Shown here: one piece after another, positions 27,688 through 36,444 of the stretch
Numbering within the stretch: position 1 is the first letter of the stretch
Layout: the number at the start of each line of letters is the position of its first letter
Source of the DNA: JBHOQS01 sp042408875
GTDB taxonomy: Bacteria; Chloroflexota; UBA11872; JBHOQS01
NCBI GenBank assembly: GCA_042408875.1
Contig: JBHOQS010000007.1
Location: 62,001 to 126,000, forward strand
Length of the DNA stretch: 64,000 nt
Direction of reading: 5' to 3'
Notes under the pieces: model-generated
What the model was told of the DNA's origin: nothing
Databases searched by the model: none
What the model saw: the letters and a program-made list of their open reading frames with translations, nothing else
Made by a program: the position numbers and the translations under genes

Positions 27688-30093
27688 GTGGCAACGCTAG
27701 CAGAGACACAGAACCTGGCGTGGGCGCGCCTTGAGCGCGTCGAGCTCGCAGAAGAGGCGGCTGACGAAGCGCCGCCGGCCATGCGATTGGAAGAATGGGT
27801 GAGCCTGCCGCTCCTCGTAGCCATGGTGGGCGCAGCGCTCTGGTCGATCCACACGGCGAACTGGGTCGCCGGGACCTCGCGTCTCTTCGCCCTGGGCGCG
27901 CTGGGCCTGCTGGCCGGATTGTGGCTCAGCCGTATGGGCCTGCGGGCGCGCTGGGGGCTGGCTCTGGGCCTGCCGCTGGGCCTGGTTGCCAGCTTTGTGC
28001 TCTCTGGCAATGTCATCCCCTGGGGTGAGCGCGCTGTCGAGCATGGCCGGGAGCTTTGGGCTGCGACGGCGGCGTGGTTCGGCGGGGCAGGCGGTCCGTT
28101 CCCGCTGCTTCCGGCCCTCCAGGCCTCGGGCGCGGCCGCAGCAGACACCTGGACCCGGCTGGTGTCCTGGCTCAACCTGGCCGTCTCCGTGGACACCGCT
28201 ACCGACGATCTGGCGCTCCTCTACCTGCTGGGCCTGGCTGCCTGGGGGATGGGGCTGGCCGGTGCGTTGGCACTCTTCCAGCGACATGATGGCCTGCTGG
28301 CGGCCTTGCCGGCCGGCGTAGCCCTGGCCATCAACATGACCATGGTGCCGGGCAGCCGCACGCCCTTCCTGGCCTGGCTGATCTCATTCCTGGCGCTGCT
28401 GGTGGTCTCGTCGCTGGCCCGGCTGCGCCAGCGCTGGGACCGGCTGCGCCTCTACCAGGCCGCGCACCTGCGTGAAGGCATCATCCTGGTGTCTACGGCT
28501 GTCAGCGCGCTGATCGTCGCCTTCGCCCTCCTGACCCCACGGGCCGCCCAGAACCCCCTGGCGGTCGCCTGGGAGCAGCACATGGCCGACCGCTGGGCTG
28601 AGCTCGAGGACGCCTTCAACCGCCTGTTCACCGGCACCGGCCCCGGCGGCAGCGGCGCGCGCGGGGACACCTTGGTGCTGAAAGAGCCGCCCCCGCTCAC
28701 GACCGAGGTCGTCTTCTTGGCAGCGCCGCCCAATCCCAATCCGGCGGATGTCCCCACGGTACGGTACTGGCGTGGCATTGCCTATGAGACCTACACTGGC
28801 CGGGCCTGGCAGAACCAGAACCATCAGTTGAAGGACGATGCTCTGGAGCGCGCCGGCCCGGCGGCAAACGAAGCGCGCTTTCCAGCCGCCGTGTCGGTGC
28901 AGATCGTCAAGCCCAGCAGCGACGTGCTCTACCTGCCGGATCGCCCGGCGCGGCTGTCGCGGGCGTACAAGCTGCAGACGCCGCAGAGCGAGCAGATCGA
29001 GCCGGAAGACTTCGCCGCGCTGCGCCTGCGTCGCGTGCCGAACAATCCCGTGGCCTACTCAGCGGTGGTCTATCTCTCGGCGGCCTCTGTGGAGGAGTTG
29101 CGCGCGGCCGGCACAGACTACCCGGCCTGGGTGGCCCGCTATCGTCAGCTTCCGTCCGGGCTGCCGACCAGGGTACAGGAGCTGGCTCAACAGCTCACCG
29201 CCGGCCTGGACACCCCATACGACAAAGCGGTCGCCATCGAGCGCTACGTGCGGGACCTGCCGCAGAACCCCGAGATCAAGGCGCCGCCTACCGGCCGCGA
29301 TGCGGTGGAGTACTACCTGTTCGACATGAAGGGCGGCTACTTCGACTACGCCGCCACGGCGATGGCGGTGCTGCTGCGCAGCGTCGGGGTGCCGGCGCGG
29401 CTGGTCACCGGCTATGTCGCGGAGACGCTGGACCCGCAGGCGCGCGCCTATGTGGTCCAGGAGAAGGACCGCAGCGCCTGGGTGGAAGTGTATTTTCCGG
29501 AGTACGGCTGGGTGCCCTTCGAGCCGAACGGCAACCGCTCGCCTATCGTCCGCCCGCAGCAGCCGGTGACGATCCCGGGGATCATCCGCGGTGGCCAACA
29601 GGTGCAGGCCGAAGGCCGGGAGGAAGAGCTGCTGGCGCAGGCGCCGGCGGTGGGTGGGAGCTCCGCGCTGGCGATCTCCTTTCAGACGATCCTGCTCCTG
29701 GTGATAGCGGGGCTGGCCTACTTGATTGGCCGGGCAGTGATCGACCGGCTCCAGCGCCTGAACAACTCCCCACGGGAAAACATCCGGCGGATTTACGCCG
29801 ATATGGTGCGGCGGGCGCGCCTGTTCGGTGTGCGTCCTGATCCGACGGCAACAGCGCGCGAATTCACCGGGATGCTGGTGGAGACGCTGGAAGCGGCGCG
29901 CAACGGGCGGCGCAAACCGCTGCCGCTGCCGCGGCCTGCCCCGCCGCGGGAGGAGATCCATGTGATCGGTGAGGCCTTCTCCCGTGCCACCTACAGCCCT
30001 CACCTCTCCCGCGTCGAGGACGAGCAGCGGGTGGCGGAGGCGTGGAGTCGGGCGCGCTGGCCGATGACCTTGCTCTTGCTGCTGCGGCGGTAG
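27688..30093 (+). CDS. Membrane-anchored transglutaminase-like protein with degenerate catalytic triad
   Basis: An 801-residue membrane protein of the TgpA/DUF3488 type. About seven N-terminal transmembrane segments (to residue 290) are followed by an extracytoplasmic transglutaminase-like domain (about 510-620), one further transmembrane segment near residue 680 and a cytosolic tail resembling DUF4129. In catalytically active members the core has Cys, His and Asp. Here the matching positions are Phe552 (GGYFDYAATA instead of GxCxxxA), Ser596 (SAWVEVYFP instead of HAWVEVY) and Glu612 (WVPFEPN instead of fDpT), so it is probably a non-catalytic binding or scaffolding protein. It starts at GTG with GGGGAG nine bases upstream. 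It probably stands alone, with a divergent paralogue pair upstream. Confidence 0.85.
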   Translation: MATLAETQNLAWARLERVELAEEAADEAPPAMRLEEWVSLPLLVAMVGAALWSIHTANWVAGTSRLFALGALGLLAGLWLSRMGLRARWGLALGLPLGLVASFVLSGNVIPWGERAVEHGRELWAATAAWFGGAGGPFPLLPALQASGAAAADTWTRLVSWLNLAVSVDTATDDLALLYLLGLAAWGMGLAGALALFQRHDGLLAALPAGVALAINMTMVPGSRTPFLAWLISFLALLVVSSLARLRQRWDRLRLYQAAHLREGIILVSTAVSALIVAFALLTPRAAQNPLAVAWEQHMADRWAELEDAFNRLFTGTGPGGSGARGDTLVLKEPPPLTTEVVFLAAPPNPNPADVPTVRYWRGIAYETYTGRAWQNQNHQLKDDALERAGPAANEARFPAAVSVQIVKPSSDVLYLPDRPARLSRAYKLQTPQSEQIEPEDFAALRLRRVPNNPVAYSAVVYLSAASVEELRAAGTDYPAWVARYRQLPSGLPTRVQELAQQLTAGLDTPYDKAVAIERYVRDLPQNPEIKAPPTGRDAVEYYLFDMKGGYFDYAATAMAVLLRSVGVPARLVTGYVAETLDPQARAYVVQEKDRSAWVEVYFPEYGWVPFEPNGNRSPIVRPQQPVTIPGIIRGGQQVQAEGREEELLAQAPAVGGSSALAISFQTILLLVIAGLAYLIGRAVIDRLQRLNNSPRENIRRIYADMVRRARLFGVRPDPTATAREFTGMLVETLEAARNGRRKPLPLPRPAPPREEIHVIGEAFSRATYSPHLSRVEDEQRVAEAWSRARWPMTLLLLLRR

Positions 30094-30107
30094 GATGGTG
30101 AAGCCGG

Positions 30108-30953
30108 TCAGTCTGCCCCGGGCGGGGCTGCGGCCGGCCCTCCGTCCTGCGAGCCAGCATCCGGGGGTGCGGGTGCGCTCTCGACGGCCTGGCGGGCGTC
30201 GCCGGCCGCGAGCACGGCGGCCAGGCGCGCGGCGAACTCGATGGCCGGCTGTGCGGCCAGCTCGATGAAGCTCAGCAGCAGAAAGGTCGTGCCGAGGAGC
30301 TCGCAGCTCTCCTCTAGCGCATATTCGAGCGAGTACGGTGCGTTGCTGAGTTGCCCGCCCTCACCGACGCTCACCGTGTGAAACACCGGCACGGCCAGCG
30401 CTTCGAGGACGACCGCACCGACCCAGAGGGTCACCCCGGCCAGGGCGAGCCGCCGGCAGTGTGGGATGGGCGCCAGCACCCGCCGGACGAACAGCACCAG
30501 GAAGACGGCAGCAGCAGCGGCTATCGGCCCCAGCACGAGCACCCAGAGATATCCCGCCGGCAGCGTCCCCTCAAGGAGAGCCGAGTGGGCCCTGGCGTAC
30601 GCCCCGATAGTCTCGTGCACCTGCGCCGCCTCGTCTGCGGAGAGCCACAGCGTGATGGCGGCGACCCCCAGCCAGCCGAAGCGCCAGCGACCGTCTACCT
30701 GGGCGCGCACGTGGTAGTTCACCGCGGCGAAGACGGCAGCCAGCACAAGCAGCATGCTCGAATACCAGGAGGCAAGGTTAGCCTCCTGGTTCATGTCCAG
30801 CTGGAAGGTGACGATCTCAGAGGGAAGTTGGCCACCGAGGTGGATGTTAAAGTTCGCAAAGATCAGGATGAGATCAATCGCCCAGATGCTCCAGGTCAGC
30901 GCGCGCAGGGAGCTGGATGGAAGCGTGACGCGAATCTCAAGTCGGCCGGACAT
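30108..30953 (-). CDS. Multi-pass membrane protein of unknown function
   Basis: A 281-residue protein with about six hydrophobic segments. It is not recognised by name. Features: an N-terminal segment ending in WAIDLILIFANFNIHLG; a loop/helix with SADEAAQVHETIG, in which Asp, Glu and His are near one another; and LEESCELLGTTFLLL in the last third. Acidic and His residues lie inside or next to membrane helices, which hints at metal or proton chemistry but no family is certain. The C-terminus is a Gly/Pro/Ala-rich tail. It is convergent to the transglutaminase-like gene with 14 bases between stops. Confidence 0.6.
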   Translation of the reverse strand: MSGRLEIRVTLPSSSLRALTWSIWAIDLILIFANFNIHLGGQLPSEIVTFQLDMNQEANLASWYSSMLLVLAAVFAAVNYHVRAQVDGRWRFGWLGVAAITLWLSADEAAQVHETIGAYARAHSALLEGTLPAGYLWVLVLGPIAAAAAVFLVLFVRRVLAPIPHCRRLALAGVTLWVGAVVLEALAVPVFHTVSVGEGGQLSNAPYSLEYALEESCELLGTTFLLLSFIELAAQPAIEFAARLAAVLAAGDARQAVESAPAPPDAGSQDGGPAAAPPGAD

Positions 30954-31303
30954 GGTTCAATGCTACGGCGTGAGTCCTCCAGGCGTGAAAAACCGGACAT
31001 CTCCCCTATACCGGCGGTACTGCAGTACTGTACCATGGAGCTATGGTGATCCGAAGAGCTATGGTGATCCGACGGTGACCTGTGGCGCATGGAGGGCGCT
31101 GGTAGCGCAGGAATAGATATTGCCAGGCACGAGGACTGCGCCGCTGGCGGGGTCGAGCGCGGGCGCGGCGGCACGACAGTGTATACTATCGCGGATTGGA
31201 ACGCTGTGCAGCTCACCGCCGCAGAGCGGTGCAGCCCGCTGGAATCGTACCCGCGAGCCGGGCACCCACACAGGTACATCTCTGGAGCGTGGAGAGAACG
31301 TGC
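30954..31303. other. Intergenic region with an 18-bp tandem repeat upstream of dapL
   Basis: No gene is supported. A 17-bp sequence (GAGCTATGGTGATCCGA) occurs at 31038-31054 and 31056-31072, giving an 18-bp period. Before it sits a palindromic GTACTGCAGTAC. TATACT at 31182-31187 is a weak promoter candidate for dapL. Confidence 0.5.
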
Positions 31304-32461
31304 ATGAGCCGTCTGGCGAACCGTATCCAGGCCTTGCCCCCATATCTCTTTGCGGAGATCGATCGGCGCATCAGTGAGAAGCGGGCACAGGGTGTCGATG
31401 TGATCAGCCTAGGGATCGGCGACCCCGACCTGCCAACACCCGGCCATGTCGTTGAAGCGCTGTGCGAGGCCGCACGGGTCACGGCCAATCATCGCTATCC
31501 GGATAATTACGGCCTGCCCGCCCTGAAGGCGGCGATCTCGAAGTGGTACCAGGAGCGCTTCCTGATCAGCGTGGACGCGCAGAAGGAAGTGCTGCCGCTG
31601 ATTGGCTCGAAGGAAGGGATTGCGCACATCGCCTGGGCGCTCCTGGACCCCGGCGACATCGCCCTGGTGCCCAGCCCGGGATATCCTGTCTACCAGATCG
31701 GCACGCTCCTGGCAAACGCGCGGCCCTACCTGATGCCGCTGGAAGAAAAGAACGGCTTCCTGCCCGACCTCACAGCCATTCCCGACGAGGTAGCCGATCA
31801 AGCCAAGCTGATGTGGATCAACTACCCGAATAACCCGACCTCAGCCGTCGCGCCGGCGGACTTCTTCCACGAGGTCGTGGCCTTCGCGAAGCAGCACAAC
31901 CTGGTCGTCTGCCACGATGCGGCATACACCGAGGTCGCTTTCGAGGGCTACCGGCCGCTCAGCTTCCTCGAGATCCCCGGCGCGCGCGAGGTGGGCATCG
32001 AGTTCCACTCGTTCTCGAAGACCTACAACATGACCGGCTGGCGTATCGGGATGGCCGTCGGGAACGCAGAGCTGATCGAGGGCCTGGGCCGGCTCAAGAC
32101 GAACATCGACAGTGGTATCTTTAATGCGGTGCAGTACGCTGCGATCGAGGCGCTGAAGACGCCGCAGTCGTGGATCGAGGAGCGCAACGCTATCTACCAG
32201 CGCCGCCGCGACCTGGTGCTCCAGACGCTGGCGAAGATGGGGGTGCGGGCGCACAAGCCGCTGGCCGGGCTGTACGTCTGGGCCGCGGTGCCGGATGGCA
32301 TGTCATCGGTGGAGTATGCCATGCGCGTGCTCGACGCTACGGGCGTCGTGATCACACCCGGCGTCGGCTTTGGCAAGCATGGCGAGGGGTACTTCCGTAT
32401 CTCCCTGACCACGCCTGACGACCGCCTCGAAGAAGCGCTGCACCGGCTGGCGAAGATGTAG
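31304..32461 (+). CDS. dapL: LL-diaminopimelate aminotransferase
   Basis: A 385-residue class I/II PLP aminotransferase of the DapL type, converting tetrahydrodipicolinate directly to LL-diaminopimelate in lysine and cell-wall synthesis. Diagnostic parts are SLGIGDPDLPTP (N-terminal substrate loop), MWINYPNNPTSAVA, the PLP-binding Lys239 in SFSKTYNMTGWRIG, and FRISLTTP near the end. The start at 31304 has GGAG nine bases upstream; upstream in-frame ATGs give an atypical N-terminus. A broader class of PLP aminotransferases looks alike, so a different amino-acid specificity is possible. Confidence 0.88.
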   Translation: MSRLANRIQALPPYLFAEIDRRISEKRAQGVDVISLGIGDPDLPTPGHVVEALCEAARVTANHRYPDNYGLPALKAAISKWYQERFLISVDAQKEVLPLIGSKEGIAHIAWALLDPGDIALVPSPGYPVYQIGTLLANARPYLMPLEEKNGFLPDLTAIPDEVADQAKLMWINYPNNPTSAVAPADFFHEVVAFAKQHNLVVCHDAAYTEVAFEGYRPLSFLEIPGAREVGIEFHSFSKTYNMTGWRIGMAVGNAELIEGLGRLKTNIDSGIFNAVQYAAIEALKTPQSWIEERNAIYQRRRDLVLQTLAKMGVRAHKPLAGLYVWAAVPDGMSSVEYAMRVLDATGVVITPGVGFGKHGEGYFRISLTTPDDRLEEALHRLAKM

Positions 32462-32553
32462 CTATGTCTGAGACGGAAGATAAATAGAAAATAGAAGATA
32501 ATGAAGAGCTAGAGGAGTGCGCGAGCACGAGGACGAGGTATCGAAGCCGGGAC

Positions 32554-33894
32554 ATGACAGCATTTCTGAACGGACAGATCCCTGAGCGAGCGATCCTGGT
32601 GGGCGTGCGCCTACCGCGCGATCGGGAGCACGAGGGCTTGTGGACTATGCGTGACTCGCTGGAGGAGCTGGCCCAGCTCGCGGCTACCGCGGGCGCCGAG
32701 GTGGTGGGCACGGTCACGCAGTCGCTGCATGAGATCGATCCGGCGTACCTGATCGGCCGCGGGAAGGTCGAGGAACTCGTTGAGCTCTGCGCCGAGCTGC
32801 GGGCGGACCTGGTGATCTTCGACCACGAGCTCTCGCCGCGGCAGCAGCGCAACCTCGAGCGGGCGCTCAATCCGCACGCGGCGCAGGGGATCGTGCCGGA
32901 CGGCGTCCACGATACCAAGGTGCTTGATCGCACGGCGCTGATCCTCGATATCTTTGCCCGCCGCGCCCGTACGCGCGAGGGCAAGCTCCAGGTCGAGAAG
33001 GCGCAGTACGAGTACCTCCTGCCACGGCTGGCCGGGCAGTGGTCACATCTGGAGCGGCTGGGTGGCGGAATCGGTACCCGCGGCCCCGGCGAGTCGCAGC
33101 TTGAGACCGACCGCCGCCTGGTACGCCGCCGTCTGGCGCAGCTTGATCAAGAGCTGGAAGAGGTGCGCCGGCAGCGCAGTCTGTACCGCCGGCGGCGGCA
33201 TCGTCAGCAGGTCCCGGTTGTCGCCCTGGTGGGGTATACCAACGCCGGCAAGTCGACGTTATTGAACGCCCTCACCGACGCCGGTGTGCTGGCGGAGAAT
33301 CGCCTCTTTGCCACCCTCGACCCTACCACGCGACGTATCCGCCTGCCGGATGGCCTGGAGGTGCTGGTCACCGATACAGTCGGCTTCATCCAGCGGCTGC
33401 CGCATAGCCTGGTATCCGCCTTCCGCGCCACCCTGGAGGAGATCAACGAGGCTGATGTGCTGATCCACGTGCTGGATATCAGCCACCCGAACGCGATCGG
33501 CCAGGCAGCCGCCGTGCAGCAGACGCTGGACGAGATCGGCATCGCCGAGAAGCCGGTGGTCACGGCGCTCAATAAGATCGACCGCCTGCCGAACGGCCTG
33601 CCGGTGGAAGCGGCCGACTTCCCGCACCCGGTGCCTGTCTCTGCGCTGCACGGCCGCGGCATCGAAGCGCTCCTCCGTGAGGTGCAGCGGGTGCTCACGG
33701 ACGGCCACGTCCGTGTGACGGTGCGGATCCCCTACCGCGCCGGGCGGCTGGTCGAGCTCTTCCACCAGCGCGGCGTGGTCGAGCGGGAGGAGTACACCGG
33801 TGAGGGCACGCTCATCACCGGCACGCTCCCGCGCGCCTTCCTGCCCGACTTCGACGCACACGCCAGGGTCGAGGAGCTGGCGCCTTCTTCGTAG
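32554..33894 (+). CDS. hflX: GTPase HflX
   Basis: HflX is a ribosome-binding GTPase that rescues stalled or hibernating ribosomes. The 446-residue protein has the N-terminal domain (DLVIFDHELSPRQQRNLERAL), the glycine-rich linker GGGIGTRGPGESQLETDRR, and a GTPase domain with GYTNAGKS at 227-234, DTVGF and NKID. An extra segment of about 15 residues (106-122, NPHAAQGIVPDGVHDTK) separates ALxx from VLDRTALILDIF, where homologues normally run straight on. It begins about 90 bases after dapL, with a low-complexity AT-rich stretch between. A GC hairpin follows it. Confidence 0.95.
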   Translation: MTAFLNGQIPERAILVGVRLPRDREHEGLWTMRDSLEELAQLAATAGAEVVGTVTQSLHEIDPAYLIGRGKVEELVELCAELRADLVIFDHELSPRQQRNLERALNPHAAQGIVPDGVHDTKVLDRTALILDIFARRARTREGKLQVEKAQYEYLLPRLAGQWSHLERLGGGIGTRGPGESQLETDRRLVRRRLAQLDQELEEVRRQRSLYRRRRHRQQVPVVALVGYTNAGKSTLLNALTDAGVLAENRLFATLDPTTRRIRLPDGLEVLVTDTVGFIQRLPHSLVSAFRATLEEINEADVLIHVLDISHPNAIGQAAAVQQTLDEIGIAEKPVVTALNKIDRLPNGLPVEAADFPHPVPVSALHGRGIEALLREVQRVLTDGHVRVTVRIPYRAGRLVELFHQRGVVEREEYTGEGTLITGTLPRAFLPDFDAHARVEELAPSS

Positions 33895-34284
33895 GCCAGG
33901 TACAGCAGGCGAGGCCGGAGCTCCGGCCTCGCCCTCCCGGGGCGCCCGGCCGTGCACCCGGCCGGGCCATCTCCGGCATCCGGATCAGTCCGGCAGGCCC
34001 CCTCGCCGCGGACGGGACAGTTCCCCTCGCTGCCGGGTGGCTGTGAGGAAGTACCGACGCGCCCGCTTCCTCGCGCGCCTGCATTGACTCACCGGCGAAG
34101 ACGCGGTATGCTTAGCCCGTCGATAAGATGACTAGATTGCTCATCTTTATCATTTTCCCGTGTTTGAGGGGCCGCGGTGCGGCCTGTGAGGAGCATGGGC
34201 AGCATGTATCGTGAGTCTGAGGGAGAGTATCTGCGCCTGACGAGTACTTGAAGCTGCGACCCGACAAGCGGAGGTCTCCGCGAA
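33895..34284. other. Intergenic region before the ABC importer
   Basis: No gene is supported in this 390-base stretch. The end is AT-rich and contains the near-inverted repeat GATAAGATGA / TCATCTTTATC (34122-34131 and 34141-34151), which could be an operator or a weak terminator. Confidence 0.45.
33908..33933. terminator. hflX: 26-bp perfect palindrome after hflX
   Basis: GGCGAGGCCGGAG followed directly by its reverse complement gives a perfect 26-bp hairpin 14 bases after the hflX stop codon. There is no T-tract, so it may end transcription by a Rho-assisted or polymerase-pausing route or stabilise the mRNA end. Confidence 0.5.
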
Positions 34285-35382
34285 GTGCGTATCTCCCGCC
34301 GGGCGTCCAGACCGAGCCGTGGTCCTGTCCCACCGGTCCTCTCACGGCGCGCTGCGCTCGGAGCACTCGCCAGCGCCGCTGCGCTCCTCGCGGCCGCCTG
34401 CACCAGTGGTCAGCGTGGCGTCGCGCCTGCTCCTGCTGCGCCCCAGGCGCCCAGGCCGAAGGAAAAACTCGACCTGGCCTTCTGCTCTCAGCTCCTGTGT
34501 ATCCTGCCGTTTGAGGTTGCAGTGAAGGAAGGCTTCTTCGGCCAGGAGGGGCTGGAGGTCAACCTGGTCTATATGCGCGGCGGCCCGCCGGCCGTGCAGG
34601 CGCTCCTGTCCGAGAGCCTCGACTTCATCGGCACTACCATGGACCTGGTGGTCCAGACGGCTGCGCAGGGCAAGCAGATCACCATGGTGACCTCGACCTC
34701 CCGCCTGCCCTTCTTTGCGCTGGTTACCGCGCCGGGCACCGCGGCCCAGATCACGTCGCCGCGCGACCTGGTGGGCAAGAAGGTGGGCGTCGGAAACCTC
34801 GGCGCGACGGACCACCTGCTCTTGCAGTACTTGGTGAAGAAGAACGGTGGCGACCCACAGCAGGTCGAGTACGTCGCCTTAGGGCCTAACCTGTACCAGG
34901 CGCTGCTGGCCGGCCAAGTAGAGGCAGCGATGGTGCAGGAGCCTGCGCTGACGCTCACCGCCGAGAAGGGCGGCCGCGTGCTGGTGAACTTCATGAGCCT
35001 GAAGGATGCGCGCGAGCACCTCGGATCTGCTTACCAGTTCATGGGCCTGATCACGCGACCCGACGTGATTGAGAAGCGCCTGGCTACCCTTCAGGGGCTC
35101 TCCCGTGGCCTGCGCCGCGCGGCGAAGTTTATCCTGGAGAACCCAGGCGAGCGCATCGTGCAGGCCGCGCCGCAGGAGCTCATCGCCGGCGGTGACATTA
35201 AGCTGCTCGGCCGCATCCTCGACGGCTACAAGAACGATCTCTACCCCGTTGACGGTGTCATCCCCGAGGATGCCGTGCAGACGGTGATCGAGGTGCAGAA
35301 GAGCTCCGGTGTCGTGGACCCGAGTAAACAGTTCCGCCTGTCAGACCTGTTCACGAACAAGTACCTGACGCCGATAGGGTAA
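34285..35382 (+). CDS. ABC transporter substrate-binding lipoprotein (nitrate/sulfonate/taurine type)
   Basis: A 365-residue NMT1/SsuA-like binding protein. The N-terminus carries the twin-arginine motif LSRRAALG (19-26), a hydrophobic core and lipobox Cys39 (LAAAC). The mature part has FGQEGLEVNLVYMRGGPPAVQALL, DFIGTT and KKVGVGNLGATDHLLLQYLV, typical of this family. It is followed by matching ATPase and permease genes, so this is a complete importer, unlike the other binding proteins in this window. The start is GTG at 34285 with GGAGG upstream. The substrate may be a sulfonate, nitrate or pyrimidine-like molecule, but cannot be fixed. Confidence 0.9.
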   Translation: MRISRRASRPSRGPVPPVLSRRAALGALASAAALLAAACTSGQRGVAPAPAAPQAPRPKEKLDLAFCSQLLCILPFEVAVKEGFFGQEGLEVNLVYMRGGPPAVQALLSESLDFIGTTMDLVVQTAAQGKQITMVTSTSRLPFFALVTAPGTAAQITSPRDLVGKKVGVGNLGATDHLLLQYLVKKNGGDPQQVEYVALGPNLYQALLAGQVEAAMVQEPALTLTAEKGGRVLVNFMSLKDAREHLGSAYQFMGLITRPDVIEKRLATLQGLSRGLRRAAKFILENPGERIVQAAPQELIAGGDIKLLGRILDGYKNDLYPVDGVIPEDAVQTVIEVQKSSGVVDPSKQFRLSDLFTNKYLTPIG

Positions 35383-35402
35383 TACGTATTACGTAATACG
35401 TA
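35383..35402. repeat. Perfect 20-bp palindrome upstream of the ABC ATPase
   Basis: TACGTATTAC followed by its reverse complement GTAATACGTA forms a perfect 20-bp palindrome immediately after the binding-protein stop. The next 100 bases are also rich in TACGTA/TATGTAG-like words. It could be an operator or a stabilising hairpin in the operon. Confidence 0.75.
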
Positions 35403-35529
35403 AGCAGTATTATGTAGCCCTGCTGACATGTGGCCGTAAGATGGTGTTTGTGTGGCGATCATGCGTTATGTGGCACATGTTACGCATTATGTAGTACGCA
35501 GTGCACCCTAGGTCCTAGGAGCCTTCACC

Positions 35530-36444
35530 GTGCGTGCGGCTGTCGTTGATGTCACAAGACAAGCGCAGAGCGTGGCGCCGGTGCCGCGCGTCGAGCTCCG
35601 CGGCGTGGCGAAGCACTTCCAAGCGCCGGATGGAAGCGTCTATCCGGCCGTAGAGGGCGTTGATCTCGTCGTTCCTGCGGGCTCATTCGTAGCCATTGTG
35701 GGACCATCGGGCTGTGGTAAGTCAACCCTGCTGCGCCTGGTCGCCGGCCTGGTCGCACCCTCGGCCGGCGAGATACGGCTGGATGGTGCGCCAGTGCGCG
35801 GGGTGCAGCACGAGAAAGTTGGCTTTCTCTTTCAGCAGGATGCGCTGCTGCCGTGGCGCACTGTCTTCGACAATGTGGCCCTGGGGCTGAAGATCCGCGG
35901 CGTGGCCCGCCGAGAGATTCGTGAGCGCGTCGAGCACTGGCTCGCCAAGGTAGGGCTGCGCGGCTTCGCCAGGCACTACCCCGCGCAGCTCTCCGGTGGC
36001 ATGCGCAAGCGCGTCGCCATCGCCCAGACACTCATCACTGACCCAGAGCTCATTCTGATGGATGAGCCATTCACTGCGCTGGATGCGCAGACGCGCCACG
36101 TGATGGAATCTGATCTCGCGCGGCTCTTCGGTGAGGGCGACCGCACCATCATGCTGGTGACCCACGATCTGGACGAAGCGGTAGCGCTGGCTGACACCGT
36201 AGTGGTGATGACCCGTGGCCCGCGCAGCCGCATCAAGACGGTCCAGGATGTCGGGCTGCCACGCCCGCGGGACCTCCTGGCTGCGCGCCGTTCGCCACGG
36301 GCGGTGGAACTCACGGCGCACCTGTGGCAGCTTCTGTACGAAGAGGTGGGGGACCTGGGGCAGGCAGCGGGGCTGGACCGTCCCGACCAGGAGGGGCAGA
36401 GAGGCACCGCCGGGGCGCGGGAAAGGAGCGGCCATGGCTACTGA
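35530..36444 (+). CDS. ABC transporter ATPase (SsuB/TauB/NrtD type)
   Basis: A 304-residue ATPase for the adjacent importer. Walker A is GPSGCGKST, the Q-loop is FQQDALLPWRTVFDN, the signature is LSGGMRKRVAIAQ, Walker B is LILMDEPFTALD, and the H-loop is VTHDLDEA. The GTG start has AGGAG just upstream. The end overlaps the permease gene by 11 bases. The family transports nitrate, taurine, sulfonates or related anions. Confidence 0.95.
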   Translation: MRAAVVDVTRQAQSVAPVPRVELRGVAKHFQAPDGSVYPAVEGVDLVVPAGSFVAIVGPSGCGKSTLLRLVAGLVAPSAGEIRLDGAPVRGVQHEKVGFLFQQDALLPWRTVFDNVALGLKIRGVARREIRERVEHWLAKVGLRGFARHYPAQLSGGMRKRVAIAQTLITDPELILMDEPFTALDAQTRHVMESDLARLFGEGDRTIMLVTHDLDEAVALADTVVVMTRGPRSRIKTVQDVGLPRPRDLLAARRSPRAVELTAHLWQLLYEEVGDLGQAAGLDRPDQEGQRGTAGARERSGHGY

